6,659 bases of DNA, taken from Clostridiaceae bacterium. GTDB lineage: Bacteria; Bacillota_A; Clostridia; Acetivibrionales; Acetivibrionaceae. Where the stretch lies: NCBI GenBank assembly GCA_012513545.1, contig JAAZCB010001358.1, forward strand, positions 1-6,659. The letters run 5' to 3'. Of this stretch, positions 5,735 to 6,659 are shown piece by piece; within the stretch, counting starts at the first letter, position 1; every line of letters begins with the position of its first letter. The notes under the pieces were generated by a model. It was not told where the DNA came from, ran no database searches, and worked only from the letters and a program-made list of their open reading frames with translations. A program made the translations under genes and the position numbers.

Positions 5735-6501
5735 GCAGAAAATTAACCTTGAAGGAAATTGAAGAGTCAGTACGAAGTTTTACTCCTGACAAAGCCCTGG
5801 AAAGGCTGTATATTTTAAGAGAAGATTATGGCGAAAAGCTTAAGAGCTTAATTGTCAAGTATGAGAAGAAAAAGGAAAGCTATTTAAAAGAAATAAACAG
5901 GTTTATGGCAATGTGTGAGTATGAGAAAGAGGCATACACAAAAGGCTGTAAACTTATTGCAGGCATTGATGAGGCTGGTAGAGGACCTCTGGCGGGGCCT
6001 GTTGTAGCTGCTGCAGTTATTCTGCCTGAAAATGTTTTTATTGAAGGGTTGAATGATTCAAAGAAGCTTAGTGAGAAGAAGAGAAACGAGCTTTTTCATA
6101 TAATAAGGGAAAAGGCTATATCAGTAAGTGTTGGAATGGTAGACGAAAAGCAGATTGATGAAATTAATATTTTGAATGCTGCAAAAAAGGCTATGGAGTC
6201 GGCGGTGAAGGGCCTCGATAAGAAGCCGGATTTACTTCTTATTGATGCTGTAGAGCTTAAGGGAATTGATATAAGTCAAAAGCCTATTATAAAGGGTGAT
6301 GCACTAAGCATTTCAATAGCAGCGGCCTCGGTTATTGCAAAAGTGACAAGAGACGCTATCATGAACGAAATGGATAAGTTGTACCCGTGTTACGGGTTTA
6401 TAAAGCATAAAGGCTATGGCACAAGTGAACACATCACTTCTATAAAGAAATACGGCATTTGTCCGATACATAGATTAAGCTTTGTAAAAAATATAGTCTG
6501 A
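5731..6501 (+). CDS. rnhB: Ribonuclease HII
   Basis: Endonuclease (256 residues) that cuts RNA in RNA-DNA hybrids and removes single ribonucleotides misincorporated in DNA. The catalytic DEDD set is complete: D80 and E81 in GIDEAGRGPLAGP, D172 in LLLIDAV, and D190 in KGDALS. Their spacing (92, then 18 residues) equals that of E. coli D16, D108 and D126, as I recall them. The YGFIKHKGYGTSEH block (221-234) is also typical of RNase HII. Ahead of the catalytic domain is a charged, probably helical extension of about 72 residues; Bacillus RnhB is of similar length, so the extension is normal here. The ATG overlaps the rbgA stop by four bases and sits close behind a G-rich run (5720-5728), so translation is probably coupled to rbgA. 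Confidence 0.97.
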   Translation: MSRKLTLKEIEESVRSFTPDKALERLYILREDYGEKLKSLIVKYEKKKESYLKEINRFMAMCEYEKEAYTKGCKLIAGIDEAGRGPLAGPVVAAAVILPENVFIEGLNDSKKLSEKKRNELFHIIREKAISVSVGMVDEKQIDEINILNAAKKAMESAVKGLDKKPDLLLIDAVELKGIDISQKPIIKGDALSISIAAASVIAKVTRDAIMNEMDKLYPCYGFIKHKGYGTSEHITSIKKYGICPIHRLSFVKNIV

Positions 6502-6522
6502 TAACATCCGGGGGTAATAATT

Positions 6523-6659
6523 GTGAGGATAAACGGTTATCTGAATGTTGAACAGGGAAATACTTCAAGCATATCGGAAATACTCTCAAGGCTTGGTGCC
6601 GGTGATATAGTAAGGGCCAAGGTCCTTGAAATAGCTGCCGGTGAGCTTATGCTCAAGCT
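6523..6659 (+). CDS. Unidentified protein, N-terminal 45 residues; cut by the window edge
   Basis: A GTG start at 6523 follows GGGGG (6510-6514) with eight bases between, and sits 21 bases after the rnhB stop, so it is probably the next gene of the same operon. The visible sequence begins (M)RINGYLNVEQGNTSSI and continues with SEILSRLGAGDIVRAKVLEIAAGELMLKL-type sequence: a polar start, a short helix, then what looks like a beta-rich GDIVRAKVLEI segment. In Bacillus subtilis rbgA-rnhB is followed by ylqG and then the FlhB-like ylqH. The start of this protein reminds me of YlqG or FliK-like proteins of that neighbourhood, but 45 residues cannot settle it. No signal peptide or membrane segment is visible. 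Confidence 0.7.
   Translation, partial: MRINGYLNVEQGNTSSISEILSRLGAGDIVRAKVLEIAAGELMLK

Overview
The window looks like chromosome of an anaerobic, cellulosome-producing clostridium, close to the Clostridium (Acetivibrio/Hungateiclostridium) thermocellum group. Three things point there: AT-rich intergenic DNA; a secreted family 9 cellulase carrying a type I dockerin whose predicted cohesin-contact residues are Ser-Thr in both repeats (the C. thermocellum pattern as I recall it, not the Ala-Leu/Ile pattern of C. cellulolyticum); and a Firmicutes-type rplS / lepB / rbgA / rnhB gene order. The species cannot be fixed without a database search.

Layout. Bases 1-47 may hold the last codons of an upstream gene, followed by a strong, probably bidirectional terminator (68-112). 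Bases 113-552 have no gene: there is a structured, T-tract-ended stretch (113-177), then AT-rich DNA with an exact repeated 12-mer and candidate promoter elements. Bases 553-3414 encode a 953-residue cellulase: signal peptide, GH9, CBM3c, a second CBM3 that appears to lack most of its cellulose-binding surface, and a dockerin. Bases 3415-3640 hold the strongest promoter in the window and a foldable leader that probably autoregulates rplS. Then come rplS (3641-3994), a near-perfect terminator (4004-4040), lepB (4123-4803), rbgA/ylqF (4850-5734), rnhB (5731-6501, overlapping rbgA by 4 bases) and the start of an unidentified gene (6523 to the window edge).

How the genes fit together. The right half is a housekeeping cluster: 50S protein L19, type I signal peptidase, a 50S-assembly GTPase, and RNase HII. 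The cellulase is an accessory gene beside this core block, with its own upstream terminator but no obvious terminator after it. LepB is the kind of enzyme that would cleave the cellulase signal peptide, but any special link between them is unsupported.

I see no CRISPR array, tRNA, rRNA, transposase or phage gene, and no convincing undescribed system. The points most worth a second look are the degenerate second CBM3, the insertion with a calcium-loop-like motif in the GH9 domain, the rplS leader with mutually exclusive stems, and the unexplained repeats upstream of the cellulase.
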